Shown here: one piece after another, positions 14,032 through 22,420 of the stretch
Position numbering within the stretch: position 1 is the first letter of the stretch
How the letters are laid out: each line of letters starts with the position of its first letter
Assembly: GCA_910584935.1 (NCBI GenBank)
Contig: CAJUDU010000029.1
Location: 1 to 26,760, forward strand
Direction: 5' to 3'
DNA length: 26,760 bases
Origin: an uncultured Butyricicoccus sp.
GTDB lineage: Bacteria; Bacillota; Clostridia; Oscillospirales; Butyricicoccaceae
Made by a program: the position numbers and the translations under genes
Notes under the pieces: model-generated
Database searches by the model: none
Told to the model about the DNA's origin: nothing
The model's input: only the letters and a program-made list of their open reading frames with translations

Positions 14032-17000
14032 TTACAGTTTGGTTAAAACACGGTGCAGGATAATTGCCATTTCCGCACGGCTGAGTGTGCCGCCTGGATT
14101 CAGCATACCATGGTCATTGCCGGAAACAATACCGCTCTGTACCAGTGCTGCGACTGCGTTTTGAGCATATGGAGCAACCAAACCGCCATCCCCAAAGCTA
14201 CCAAGTGCTGATGTTGCACCATATGGCGTGCTCTTACCAGTTGCGTTCAGGGTGCGCTGGATAAGCAACATGGCATCCTGGCGGGTTAAGGAATCGGCTG
14301 GATTAAACCGCCCATCCGTTGTGCCAGAGGCAATATTTAATGCTTTTGCGGCTGCAATCGCCTGTGCGTAATAGCTTTCTGATGGAACATCATAAAAACT
14401 GGATGTTGCTGTGGTGCGCAAATCAAACGCACGGTAAAGCATTAAGACAAAATCACCACGGGAAATATTTTGTGCTGGAGCATAATGGCTGGCATCAATG
14501 CCGCTGACTACATTGCTCTTGTAAAGGTAATCAATGGATGATGCTGCCCAGCTATAAGAGGAACCAACATCAGCAAATACAGCAGATGCTGCCGGGCGCG
14601 ATACCGAAACTTCAATCGAACCGCTAAACGAACGGTTATTCCGGTCTGTGCCGACATAACTGATAACGGCTGTGCCGGTAAATCCTGCCGCTGGGACAAA
14701 TGCTACCGATGACAATGCTGGCGAACCGCTGACCATATAGTTAATGCTGGCATTGACTGGCGTTCCTGTATTGGCGGGACTAAGATAACCAGAATATAAC
14801 TTGCCGCTCGCTTCGTCCGGGATGGAGAACCGTACCGAGTTCAGCGAGGACTGTCCCCAGTTGTTGCATACTGTAACAAAATCATTGGTTTGGAATGCTA
14901 CCGGTACACCGGTTGACGCGTAATGGATTGTTCCAGCCGTGCCGGAAATCGGGTTATTTTGCTGTGTGCCATTATACGAAATATTTACCGTACCGCTAAA
15001 CGATGTATTATCTGTAGAACGTCCAGTGAATGAGATTTTTGCGGATGTCACCGAATTATTCGCCGGGACAAATGATACTTCATCCAAATATGGGCTGGAA
15101 TTGCGGTAATAGCTGGTTGATGCGGAAACCCTACTGCTGGAACTACCAGAATACTGGTAATATAATGTCCCTGTTGCAGTGCTTGGCAGGCTAAACCGTA
15201 CATAGTCAAGGTTATAACCAGTTACCGTGCGGGAATAATTGTTGAAATCATTGACGCTGAAATTCACAGTCCGCCCTGCCTGCGCAGAATAATTGATATC
15301 ATCCCCACTGCCTTGCCCAACATGGATGGTAATATCCCCTGTTGCCTGTTTGCCATTGGTGTTATAGGCGGTGAATGGGATGGTCACAGTGCCAGTGAAA
15401 CTGTCATTGGGCACAAAGGTGATATCATCAATATATGGGTTGGAACTGCGGTAATAACTGGTTGAGGTTGATACCTTGGTGCTGGAGCTGTTGGAATACT
15501 TATAATACAAGATGCCGCGGGAAGTGCTTGGCAAGGAGCGGAACCGGATATAGTTGAGGTTATAACCGGTTTCATCATTGGAAAAACGATTAAAATCAGA
15601 TACCGAGAAGTTGACTGACCTGCCTTTTGCTGTATCATAAGAAATATCACCGCTGTCACTGCTGCTGTCGTTGCCAACAGTAATCACAACATCGCCGGAA
15701 ATCCGCCTGCCGCTGGTGTCATATGCGTTAAATGGAATCGTGACGGTGCCGGTGTAATTATTTGCTGGCACAAAGGTGATATCATCCAGGTAAGCGCTGG
15801 AACTGCGGTAATAGCTGGTAGATGTCGATACCTTGGAGCTGGAGCTATTGGAATACTTATAATACAATGTGCCGCGGGAAGAACTTGGCAGCGAAGTAAA
15901 CCGCACATAGTTTACGTTATTCCCGGATTCATCACGGCAATAGCTGTTAAAATCAGACGCATTGAAATTGACTGACCGGTTTTTGGAGGTGCGGTAAGTA
16001 ACATCCCCGCCACGGCGGTAATCATCATCGACATGGATAATCACTTCACCTGTGAAACGGTTATTGTTGGTGCTGTAGCCTGTGAATGGGATAGTTACGG
16101 TACCAGAATAATTGCTTGCCGGTTCAAAGCTGATATAATCCAGATATGGGCTGGAACTGCGGTAATAATTTGTACCCGTGCTGACGCGGCTGTTGGAACT
16201 GGAATAACGGTAATACAAAATGCCGCGGGAGGAACTCGGCAGATCAGTGAAACGGATATAGTTTAAGTTATAGCCGGTTTCATCGTTACAGTAATCATTA
16301 AAATCATTGACCGAAAGGTTCAGTGTCCGATTGCGGTCAACGCTGTATTCCAAATCGCCATAGTCATCATCATCGCCGCCTGTGCCGACAGAAATTTGGA
16401 TTTTGCCAGTATAGGTTTCGCTGTTCATGCTATATGCGGTATAGTTGATGGTTGCTGTGCCGTTGTAGCCATTTTTCGGCACAAAGCTGACCTTATGAAT
16501 ATATGGCGAACCGCTGGATTTATATTTTGTGGATGGGTTAATCTCCTGGTTATAGCTATTCTTGTCTGAATAGTCATAATACAGCCTGCCCTGGTTGGAA
16601 GAGGGCTGTTCAAACACAACCGAACTAAGCGCCTTACCAGTGAGAGAAATACAAATTTCATTGAAATCATTGGCAATAAAGCTGACGGGTTCATTTTCCT
16701 CGGTGCGGTAGCGCATGGTGCCCGCCACAGGGCGGTTTACCGTGACATTACAAGTCATTGCGGCATATTGTTTGCCATTGACGGTTGGGGTAACGGTAAT
16801 TGTGGTGGAACCTGCTGCTTTGCCCTTAATGGTGCGGCTGGTGCCCGAACCGGAATAGGTTGCATATGCCGGGGCACTGTTTTTCCAAACAGCGCTTGCC
16901 TTTGCGCCCTCGGGGATACCGTTGACAGAAAGGGTAGCTTCCTGGTTGGGGTTCAGCGTCAGGGTTGAGGACGAAAGCGACAAGGTAAATTCAGAAATCG

Positions 17001-19212
17001 TCACTTCACAGGTTTGCGTTTTGCCGCCTGCGGAAACATGGACTTTGGTTTTTGCGCCGACTTTTGCCTGCCCGGATGCTTTCACAGTGACATTGCTGCC
17101 GCTGTAAGAAACGGTAACAACCGCGGTATTTTCACTTTCTGCCTTAGAAATACTAGCACCCGTCGGCAAAGTAACAGACATTGTTTTGCTGGTGCCTGGT
17201 GCAAGCGACAATTGTGGTTCAAACTGAATGCTGCCTGCCATATTGACATTTACAGTGCAACGTGCTGTTTTGCCATTTGCTGTTGTTGCAGTAATCACAG
17301 CCTGCCCAACAGATACCGCAGTAACAACGCCGCCATTTACTTTTGCAATCGACTCATCATTGCTTGACCATGTAACAGTTTGATCTGTTGCATTTTGAGG
17401 ATCAATTGATGGTTCCAAAGCAACTGTCTGCCCAACATCCAAAGAAGCACTGGAAGGACTTAAAGAAATACTAGAAACCGGAACAGCTGTTGTACTGACC
17501 GTTACTTCGCAAGTTGCTGTTTTATCACCATCTTTTGTTTTTGCTGTGATTGTTGCTTTCCCTTTCATACAACCGGTAACTTCGCCATCTTTTACCGTTG
17601 CAACAGCAGTATCACTGCTTTCCCATGTAACCTCTTTGTTTGACGCATTATTTGGCTGCACTGTGGCTTTCAAAATGACTTTTCCGTTTACAGGGATTTC
17701 AGCTGTTGTGCGGTCTAATGTAACCCCTGTAACATTATACGATTTAACAGTTACTGTACATTTTGCAAGTTTAGTGCCGTCTGCTACAGAGCTGACCTGA
17801 ATTTCTGCCTCACCAGCTACATAGCCAGTCACTTTACCACTATTATCCACATCGGCAACGGATTTATTTAAACTCTGCCAAGTAACTGCTTTATTGGTTG
17901 CATTTTCAGGAAGTACTGTAGCAATTAATTGTTTTGTTTCATTTATTCCCAACGTCAAGCTGGATTCATCAAGAATAACATTGCTAACAGCAACATCTTC
18001 GACAGTAAGTTTCCAATCATCTTTTATCGTTGGAGAACCTTGAACGGCTGCTGTAATCGTAGTTTCACCAGCTTTCAAACCAGTCACAGCGCCATCTTTT
18101 ACTGTTGCAACACCAGCATTACTACTACTCCATACAATAGACGCATTTGTAGCTTCAGGTGGGTTTATAGTGAGTGCAAAATTAACTGTATCCCCCACTT
18201 TCAATGTTGCTGGTGGATTGTCAAACGCAATAGATTGAACCGGGTTAGTAACAGTAACCCGACAGGTCGCATAAACACCAGAATCTGCCTCAGAATAAGC
18301 GGTAATATTAGCAGTGCCAACTTTAATTCCATGTACCTCACCGCTAGCTGCGTCTACAGTAGCAACCGCCTTATTATCACTTCTCCATTTAATAGGAAGA
18401 TTTTCTGCATCCCAAGGCTCTTTTTGTGCCACCAATGTTATTTCCGAACCCACCGCAACTTCTGCTGTAGAATCTAAAGTAATCTTCTCTATGGCAAGTT
18501 CTCTCTTTTGAACCTGAACTGTAAAAGCATTAGATTGAACGTTTCCAGAACTTGCTGTGATTTTAGCGTTACCTTCCTTAACACCAGTGATAAGACCATT
18601 ACTATTTACAGTAGCAATTAATGGATTAGAACTCGTCCATGTGATGCCATTGTTTGTTACCATTTGGCTGCTATCTGAATAAGTTACTTCTGCTTCAAGT
18701 TCAAGTGTATCACGAACTTTCACAGTTCCATTATTAGTAACGCTGGTATTATATGCCTCTCGTATTGCAATCCTTGTAACTGTTACTGAAGGAGCTTCCA
18801 CATCATTAACTGTAACTTTGCAAGTAGCGGTTAGTTTGGAATTTTCGGCAGACATAACAGTAATGTTTGCAGTACCTTTACTTATCGCTTTTATTTTACG
18901 TTTTAAATTACCCTGACCAGGATCATTACTTGCCCAAGCAATTGGATTTCCAGAAATACCAGAAATCCGAAAATATACTTCTTTATTGTCTGCATCACCA
19001 GGAATAACAAAAGCTTCAATATCCTTCTCTTCCCCTACTGTTAAGGTAAGATTATCGCTATCAAGCCCTACGCTTGTAACTTTTTTTACGGCATCTGGAT
19101 CGTTTGCATCCGCACCAGCCGCGAACGCCGCCGGCATCATCCCCGCCAGCAGCATCACCGCAAGCACCAGCGCCATGCAGCGCCTGCCTAATCTATTCCA
19201 TCGTAGTTTCAT
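14032..19212 (-). CDS. Giant S-layer-anchored surface protein (BIG2 repeats, novel repeat modules, three SLH domains)
   Basis: A 1726-residue secreted wall protein. Residues 1-32 are a signal peptide (basic start, hydrophobic core, AFAAG cleavage region). Residues about 45-826 hold some nine BIG2-type Ig-like domains with the repeated pattern VTWSSSNxxVATV...GxATITA. Residues about 829-1539 hold six copies of a Tyr/Ser/Asn-rich module I cannot name with certainty. Residues about 1545-1724 are three SLH domains that bind pyruvylated secondary wall polymers. The ATG at 19212 is chosen because GGGAGAA precedes it and it begins the signal peptide; the in-frame extension to 19410 lacks one. An adhesin or stalk-like matrix role is inferred. 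It has its own promoter and diverges from a hybrid sensor kinase. Confidence 0.9.
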   Translation of the reverse strand: MKLRWNRLGRRCMALVLAVMLLAGMMPAAFAAGADANDPDAVKKVTSVGLDSDNLTLTVGEEKDIEAFVIPGDADNKEVYFRISGISGNPIAWASNDPGQGNLKRKIKAISKGTANITVMSAENSKLTATCKVTVNDVEAPSVTVTRIAIREAYNTSVTNNGTVKVRDTLELEAEVTYSDSSQMVTNNGITWTSSNPLIATVNSNGLITGVKEGNAKITASSGNVQSNAFTVQVQKRELAIEKITLDSTAEVAVGSEITLVAQKEPWDAENLPIKWRSDNKAVATVDAASGEVHGIKVGTANITAYSEADSGVYATCRVTVTNPVQSIAFDNPPATLKVGDTVNFALTINPPEATNASIVWSSSNAGVATVKDGAVTGLKAGETTITAAVQGSPTIKDDWKLTVEDVAVSNVILDESSLTLGINETKQLIATVLPENATNKAVTWQSLNKSVADVDNSGKVTGYVAGEAEIQVSSVADGTKLAKCTVTVKSYNVTGVTLDRTTAEIPVNGKVILKATVQPNNASNKEVTWESSDTAVATVKDGEVTGCMKGKATITAKTKDGDKTATCEVTVSTTAVPVSSISLSPSSASLDVGQTVALEPSIDPQNATDQTVTWSSNDESIAKVNGGVVTAVSVGQAVITATTANGKTARCTVNVNMAGSIQFEPQLSLAPGTSKTMSVTLPTGASISKAESENTAVVTVSYSGSNVTVKASGQAKVGAKTKVHVSAGGKTQTCEVTISEFTLSLSSSTLTLNPNQEATLSVNGIPEGAKASAVWKNSAPAYATYSGSGTSRTIKGKAAGSTTITVTPTVNGKQYAAMTCNVTVNRPVAGTMRYRTEENEPVSFIANDFNEICISLTGKALSSVVFEQPSSNQGRLYYDYSDKNSYNQEINPSTKYKSSGSPYIHKVSFVPKNGYNGTATINYTAYSMNSETYTGKIQISVGTGGDDDDYGDLEYSVDRNRTLNLSVNDFNDYCNDETGYNLNYIRFTDLPSSSRGILYYRYSSSNSRVSTGTNYYRSSSPYLDYISFEPASNYSGTVTIPFTGYSTNNNRFTGEVIIHVDDDYRRGGDVTYRTSKNRSVNFNASDFNSYCRDESGNNVNYVRFTSLPSSSRGTLYYKYSNSSSSKVSTSTSYYRSSSAYLDDITFVPANNYTGTVTIPFNAYDTSGRRISGDVVITVGNDSSSDSGDISYDTAKGRSVNFSVSDFNRFSNDETGYNLNYIRFRSLPSTSRGILYYKYSNSSSTKVSTSTSYYRSSNPYIDDITFVPNDSFTGTVTIPFTAYNTNGKQATGDITIHVGQGSGDDINYSAQAGRTVNFSVNDFNNYSRTVTGYNLDYVRFSLPSTATGTLYYQYSGSSSSRVSASTSYYRNSSPYLDEVSFVPANNSVTSAKISFTGRSTDNTSFSGTVNISYNGTQQNNPISGTAGTIHYASTGVPVAFQTNDFVTVCNNWGQSSLNSVRFSIPDEASGKLYSGYLSPANTGTPVNASINYMVSGSPALSSVAFVPAAGFTGTAVISYVGTDRNNRSFSGSIEVSVSRPAASAVFADVGSSYSWAASSIDYLYKSNVVSGIDASHYAPAQNISRGDFVLMLYRAFDLRTTATSSFYDVPSESYYAQAIAAAKALNIASGTTDGRFNPADSLTRQDAMLLIQRTLNATGKSTPYGATSALGSFGDGGLVAPYAQNAVAALVQSGIVSGNDHGMLNPGGTLSRAEMAIILHRVLTKL
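14035..14580 (-). other. Three SLH domains of the surface protein
   Basis: Residues about 1545-1597 (FADVGSSYSWAASSIDYLY ... ISRGDFVLMLYRAF), 1605-1655 (FYDVPSESYYAQAIAAAKAL ... LTRQDAMLLIQRTL) and 1669-1724 (LGSFGDGGLVAPYAQNAVAA ... LSRAEMAIILHRVL). The GRFNPADSLTRQDA pattern of the second is classical; the first has QNISRGD and the third GTLSRAE in the wall-polymer-binding position. Confidence 0.92.
14596..16728 (-). repeat. Six tandem ~115-residue Tyr/Ser/Asn-rich modules, possibly cadherin-like
   Basis: Modules cover residues about 829-943, 951-1062, 1067-1180, 1187-1299, 1303-1414 and 1426-1539. Each reads: VNFSVNDFNxY, about eight residues, LNYIRFxSLPSSSRG, LYYKYS, a Ser-rich link, SYYRSSSPYLDDITFVPA, then GTVTIPFTAY and a final GDVVITV strand. 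Modules 2-5 are close copies; 1 and 6 are diverged caps. The FVPA-x-x-x-x-GT and terminal strand resemble bacterial cadherin-like repeats (FTPA-x-x-F-x-G pattern), which suggests a beta-sandwich; this relation is an inference. Confidence 0.8.
16735..19080 (-). repeat. About nine BIG2 Ig-like domains of the surface protein
   Basis: Domains span residues about 45-135, 143-235, 238-322, 324-405, 407-490, 491-573, 578-657, 658-740 and 742-826. Most show the strand ITLxxxxxxLxVGxxxxLxA, the WxSSN or WxSSD core, VATV, and GxATITA. The first and eighth are the most divergent. DNA of the first seven is visibly richer in A and T than the rest of the gene. Confidence 0.85.
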
Positions 19213-19246
19213 AGTTGCATTCTCCCTTTCATGGTTGTACACAGTT

Positions 19247-19275
19247 ATTGTAACGCATTTGCGGCGAAATTTCCA
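19247..19275 (-). promoter_or_regulatory. Candidate promoter of the surface-protein gene
   Basis: Minus-strand TACAAT (19247-19252) with a 17-base spacer to TGGAAA (19270-19275), a four-of-six -35 match. Initiation would fall about 28 bases before the ATG. Confidence 0.55.
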
Positions 19276-19279
19276 GTGT

Positions 19280-19301
19280 AATTTGTGTGGATGCACAAAT
19301 T
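19280..19301. promoter_or_regulatory. Inverted repeat upstream of the surface-protein promoter
   Basis: AATTTGTG, six bases, CACAAATT: a perfect 8-bp dyad directly upstream of the -35 box of the surface-protein promoter. The position, about -40 to -60, suits an activator or repressor binding as a dimer. Confidence 0.45.
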
Positions 19302-19410
19302 GTAAGGTATCTGCAACATTCCGCCGCCATGGCACACCCTTCTCTTCCTGTTCCATCCATTTTAGTGCCCGCCAATCTTTGTATCCTTCCAAATAAAACG
19401 CGCCAACCAC

Positions 19411-19439
19411 TTGATAATATCTGCCGGATTTTTTATAAT
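19411..19439 (+). promoter_or_regulatory. Promoter of the hybrid sensor kinase
   Basis: TTGATA (19411-19416), a 17-base spacer and a perfect TATAAT (19434-19439). Initiation near 19446 leaves a leader of about 140 bases before the GTG start at 19585. Confidence 0.72.
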
Positions 19440-19511
19440 AGGATTAAACCTTTGGTTATTGTTTGCCCTGCAAGCATCAAAGGGGGAGCGTTTCATTTTA
19501 TATACCAATAG

Positions 19512-19542
19512 GGATGGCAGGCTTGACAGCCTTGCCGCATCC
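19512..19542 (+). promoter_or_regulatory. Leader hairpin ahead of the hybrid kinase
   Basis: GGATGGCAGGCT and AGCCTTGCCGCATCC pair into a stem of about 12 bp, with a bulged T and a two-base CG bulge, around a TGAC loop. No T run follows, so it is not an intrinsic terminator. No known riboswitch motif is recognised. Confidence 0.4.
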
Positions 19543-19584
19543 AAGCAGGATTTATGATACGTACTGCCGTGGAGGTAATATCTA

Positions 19585-22161
19585 GTGAATAGAAAAAAGA
19601 ATACGACAACACGTTTTTTGACAAAAAGCCTGATTATAATAATCATCCTGTGTATCTTTATTTTTGGGTTCCTTGCGTTTTATATGAGCAGAAAAAGCGC
19701 GGACACCATCAGTGAAGTCGGCGAAATCTATATGTCCAGCATGAGCGAGCAGATTTCACTGCATTTTGGCACAACCATGAAACTGCGGCTTTCCCAGGTG
19801 GAAGCCATGGTGAAGACCAATCCGCCTGGCAGCGCCAGCCCGCAGGCGCTGCGCGAGGCGCTTGCTTATAACGCCCATGCCCGCGGCTTTGACTATCTGG
19901 CGCTTTATTCTAACGATGGCGATTTTGAAATGATTTATGGCGACCAAATCCGGCTCATCGACCCTGAACCATTTTTAGAATCGCTAAATGAGGGCGAAGC
20001 AAAAATTGCTGTTGGCAGGGATGCGCAGGATAACAATATTGTGTTGGTCGGAGTTTCCAGCAATTACCTCATGCTGGAAGACGGTGAAACTTGCACAGGC
20101 ATTGTTGCCGCGCTTCCTGTTTCATACATAAGCGATACCCTTTCGCTGGATAAAGAAGACACTTTGGTTTATTCCCATATTATCCGTAAAGATGGTACTT
20201 TTGTCATCCGCAGTGGCGATATCCGCCAACTGAATTATTTTGACTGCATCCGTGAAACCTTTGACGAAGTTAACGCCGCCGACGCAGAACCTTATGTCGA
20301 AGGACTGCGCGCCGCAATGAGCAATAATGAAGGATATTCTGTGGTCATGCAGATTGGCGATGAACGCCGCCACCTACACTGTACAAAACTGGATTATTCG
20401 GAATGGTATCTTGTTTCCATCATGCCATATGGCAAGCTGAACACCATTGTCAACAGCATGGGACGCCAATGGATTTTGATGGTGCTTGGCGGCTGCAGCA
20501 TTATCCTGCTAGTGCTTTTGTTTGTTTTCTGTATTTATTTCCGGCTAACCCGCCAACAAATCCATGCGCTGGAACGTGCCCGTAAAGAAGCGGAACACGC
20601 AAATAAAGCCAAAAGTGAATTTTTATCCAACATGAGCCACGATATCCGCACGCCGATGAATGCAATTGTCGGCATGACAGCAATTGCCACAGCAAATATC
20701 GGCAACGTCCAACAGGTGAAAAACTGCCTGCGAAAAATCACCCTTTCCAGCAAGCATTTGTTAGGGCTAATCAATGATGTGCTGGATATGTCTAAAATTG
20801 AAAGCGGCAAAATGACATTAAGTGTTGACCAGGTATCGCTGCGCGAAGTGATGGACAGCATTGTCAATATTGTACAGCCCCAAGTGCGGGCAAAAAAACA
20901 ACGGTTTGATGTGTTTATCCATGATATCATCACCGAAAATGTATGCTGCGACAGCGTCCGCCTGAACCAGATTCTGTTAAACTTCCTATCCAACGCGATT
21001 AAGTTTACGCCTGACGGCGGTTCGATTGAGGTTTCGATGTATCAGATGCCTTCTGAAAAAGGCGAAGATTATGTTCAGGTGCATTTCCGCATCAAAGACA
21101 ATGGCATCGGTATGTCACCGGAATTTAAAGAGAAAATTTTTGAATCCTTTATCCGTGAAGACAGCGCTCGCGTCCAAAAAACCGAAGGCGCCGGGCTTGG
21201 CATGGCAATTACAAAATATATTGTCACCGCAATGGACGGCACCATTGACGTGGACAGCGCGCCTGGCAAAGGCAGCGAATTCCATGTAGCGCTTGATATG
21301 GAACGCGCACTGATTGAAGAAGTTGAAATGATTCTGCCGGAATGGAATATGCTGGTTGTCGATGATGATGAAACCCTTTGTCAAACAACGGTAAGTTCCC
21401 TCAAATCTATTGGCGTTAATGCCGACTGGACACTGGATGGGGAATCTGCTGTCAAAATGGTTGCAGAACGCCACCATATGCGCAATGATTACCATGTCAT
21501 TTTGCTGGACTGGAAGCTGCCTGGCATGGATGGCATCCAAACCGCACGGGCAATCCGCCAACAGATGGGCGATGATATTCCAATCCTGCTGATTTCCGCC
21601 TATGACTGGAGCGAAATTGAAGACGATGCTAAAGCCGCAGGCGTCAGCGGGTTTATTTCCAAACCGCTGTTCAAATCGACACTATTTTATGGGCTGAAAA
21701 ACTTTGCGGAAAACATCCAGGAAATCCAGGAGGCGTTACCGCAGCAGCCGGAATCCAACCTGGCTGGTAAACATGTGCTGCTGGCGGAGGACAATGACCT
21801 GAACTGGGAAATTGCCAACGAACTGCTTTCCGAATTGGGCTTAATTCTTGACTGGGCAGAAAACGGACAAATCTGTGTGGAGAAATTCCAGCAGTCTGCA
21901 CCCGGCTATTATGATGCAATCTTGATGGATATCCGTATGCCGGTCATGACGGGCTATGAGGCGGCGCAGGCCATCCGCGCAATGGATCGGGCAGATAACG
22001 GTATCCCGATTATTGCAATGACCGCAGACGCCTTCTCAGAGGATATTAAGCGGTGTTTGGACTGCGGCATGAATGCCCATGTTGCCAAACCGATTGATAT
22101 GCGTGAAATTGTGTTCCAGCTTGAAAAATATATCAACCATACCACCCCGGATGGGCAGTAA
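19585..22161 (+). CDS. Membrane hybrid sensor histidine kinase with two receiver domains
   Basis: An 858-residue sensor. Order: membrane helix 1 (about 14-34), a periplasm-equivalent external sensor region of about 255 residues (probably Cache/PAS-like, inferred), helix 2 (about 297-319), a coiled linker, HisKA with SNMSHDIRTPMNAIVGM (His352), an ATPase domain with FLSNAIKFTPDGG (Asn470), DNGIGM (505-510) and GAGLGMAI, then two receivers. Receiver 1 has VVDDDE (591-596), Asp642 and Lys693; receiver 2 has AEDND, Asp782 in MDIRMPVMTGYEAA, and Lys835. No Hpt or output domain is present, so phosphate must move to another protein or the protein acts by interaction. GTG start follows GGAGGT at eight bases. 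It diverges from the surface-protein gene. Confidence 0.93.
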   Translation: MNRKKNTTTRFLTKSLIIIIILCIFIFGFLAFYMSRKSADTISEVGEIYMSSMSEQISLHFGTTMKLRLSQVEAMVKTNPPGSASPQALREALAYNAHARGFDYLALYSNDGDFEMIYGDQIRLIDPEPFLESLNEGEAKIAVGRDAQDNNIVLVGVSSNYLMLEDGETCTGIVAALPVSYISDTLSLDKEDTLVYSHIIRKDGTFVIRSGDIRQLNYFDCIRETFDEVNAADAEPYVEGLRAAMSNNEGYSVVMQIGDERRHLHCTKLDYSEWYLVSIMPYGKLNTIVNSMGRQWILMVLGGCSIILLVLLFVFCIYFRLTRQQIHALERARKEAEHANKAKSEFLSNMSHDIRTPMNAIVGMTAIATANIGNVQQVKNCLRKITLSSKHLLGLINDVLDMSKIESGKMTLSVDQVSLREVMDSIVNIVQPQVRAKKQRFDVFIHDIITENVCCDSVRLNQILLNFLSNAIKFTPDGGSIEVSMYQMPSEKGEDYVQVHFRIKDNGIGMSPEFKEKIFESFIREDSARVQKTEGAGLGMAITKYIVTAMDGTIDVDSAPGKGSEFHVALDMERALIEEVEMILPEWNMLVVDDDETLCQTTVSSLKSIGVNADWTLDGESAVKMVAERHHMRNDYHVILLDWKLPGMDGIQTARAIRQQMGDDIPILLISAYDWSEIEDDAKAAGVSGFISKPLFKSTLFYGLKNFAENIQEIQEALPQQPESNLAGKHVLLAEDNDLNWEIANELLSELGLILDWAENGQICVEKFQQSAPGYYDAILMDIRMPVMTGYEAAQAIRAMDRADNGIPIIAMTADAFSEDIKRCLDCGMNAHVAKPIDMREIVFQLEKYINHTTPDGQ

Positions 22162-22164
22162 CAA

Positions 22165-22208
22165 AAATTTCCCCGGAGCCGCGTCAAGCAAGGCATCCGG
22201 GGAAATTT
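22165..22208. terminator. Bidirectional terminator between the hybrid kinase and the DUF4250 gene
   Basis: A perfect stem of 13 bp, AAATTTCCCCGGA with TCCGGGGAAATTT, around an 18-base loop. On the minus strand it ends in a T run (ATTTTTGTT), so it fits best as terminator of the minus-strand operon; on the plus strand it is followed by ATATG. Confidence 0.82.
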
Positions 22209-22240
22209 ATATGTGTGTTGATATTTGGGATTTTTCCGTG

Positions 22241-22420
22241 TCAGCGGAACTGGTTCAGCCTGGGTATATAAATATATCCGATTGATGCAAGGCAGCGTTC
22301 CAGTGAACGGCGCGAAATATCTTCGGTATCGCATAAAACATCCAAATCCGCATAGCGGTTGCGCAATAATGTATTGACAACACTCAATAATATTGCTGGG
22401 TCATTGGGCAGCGCCATCAT
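22241..22420 (-). CDS. DUF4250 family small protein
   Basis: A 59-residue protein of unknown function. The N-terminal LPNDPAILLSVVNTLLRNRYADLDVLCD (28 residues, read here as LPNDPAILLSVVNTLLR then NRYADLDVLCD) and the end ASIGYIYIPRLNQF match the DUF4250 pattern as I remember it: LP-x-DP, LLS-VNT-x-LRD-Y, LD-LCD, and IGY-x-Y-x-x-x-x-NQF. The ATG at 22420 is followed directly by a second ATG (22417), which is better spaced from the AGGAGGGG site. The gene overlaps the 3' end of the psiE-like gene by 20 bases and ends before a terminator. Confidence 0.82.
   Translation of the reverse strand: MMALPNDPAILLSVVNTLLRNRYADLDVLCDTEDISRRSLERCLASIGYIYIPRLNQFR

Larger units (their letters stand above)
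19213..19584. promoter_or_regulatory. 372-bp divergent control region between the surface protein and the hybrid kinase
   Basis: No convincing gene lies here. It holds a minus-strand promoter (19247-19275), a perfect inverted repeat (19280-19301), a plus-strand promoter (19411-19439) and a 140-base structured leader for the kinase. The in-frame extensions of neighbouring ORFs into this stretch have no ribosome binding site or protein-like character. Confidence 0.6.

Noticed and set aside
15373..16362. CRISPR-like or other direct-repeat array
   Set aside because: The periodic similarity has a period of about 340-360 bases and is fully explained by coding repeats of the surface protein.
19213..19410. 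In-frame N-terminal extension of the giant surface protein (66 residues)
   Set aside because: The extension has no ribosome binding site, no signal peptide and contains the promoter; the ATG at 19212 starts a clear signal peptide after GGGAGAA.
19446..19584. Riboswitch (for example cyclic-di-GMP type) in the hybrid kinase leader
   Set aside because: The leader has a good hairpin, but I could not find the conserved core bases of any known class, and there is no terminator or anti-terminator switch.
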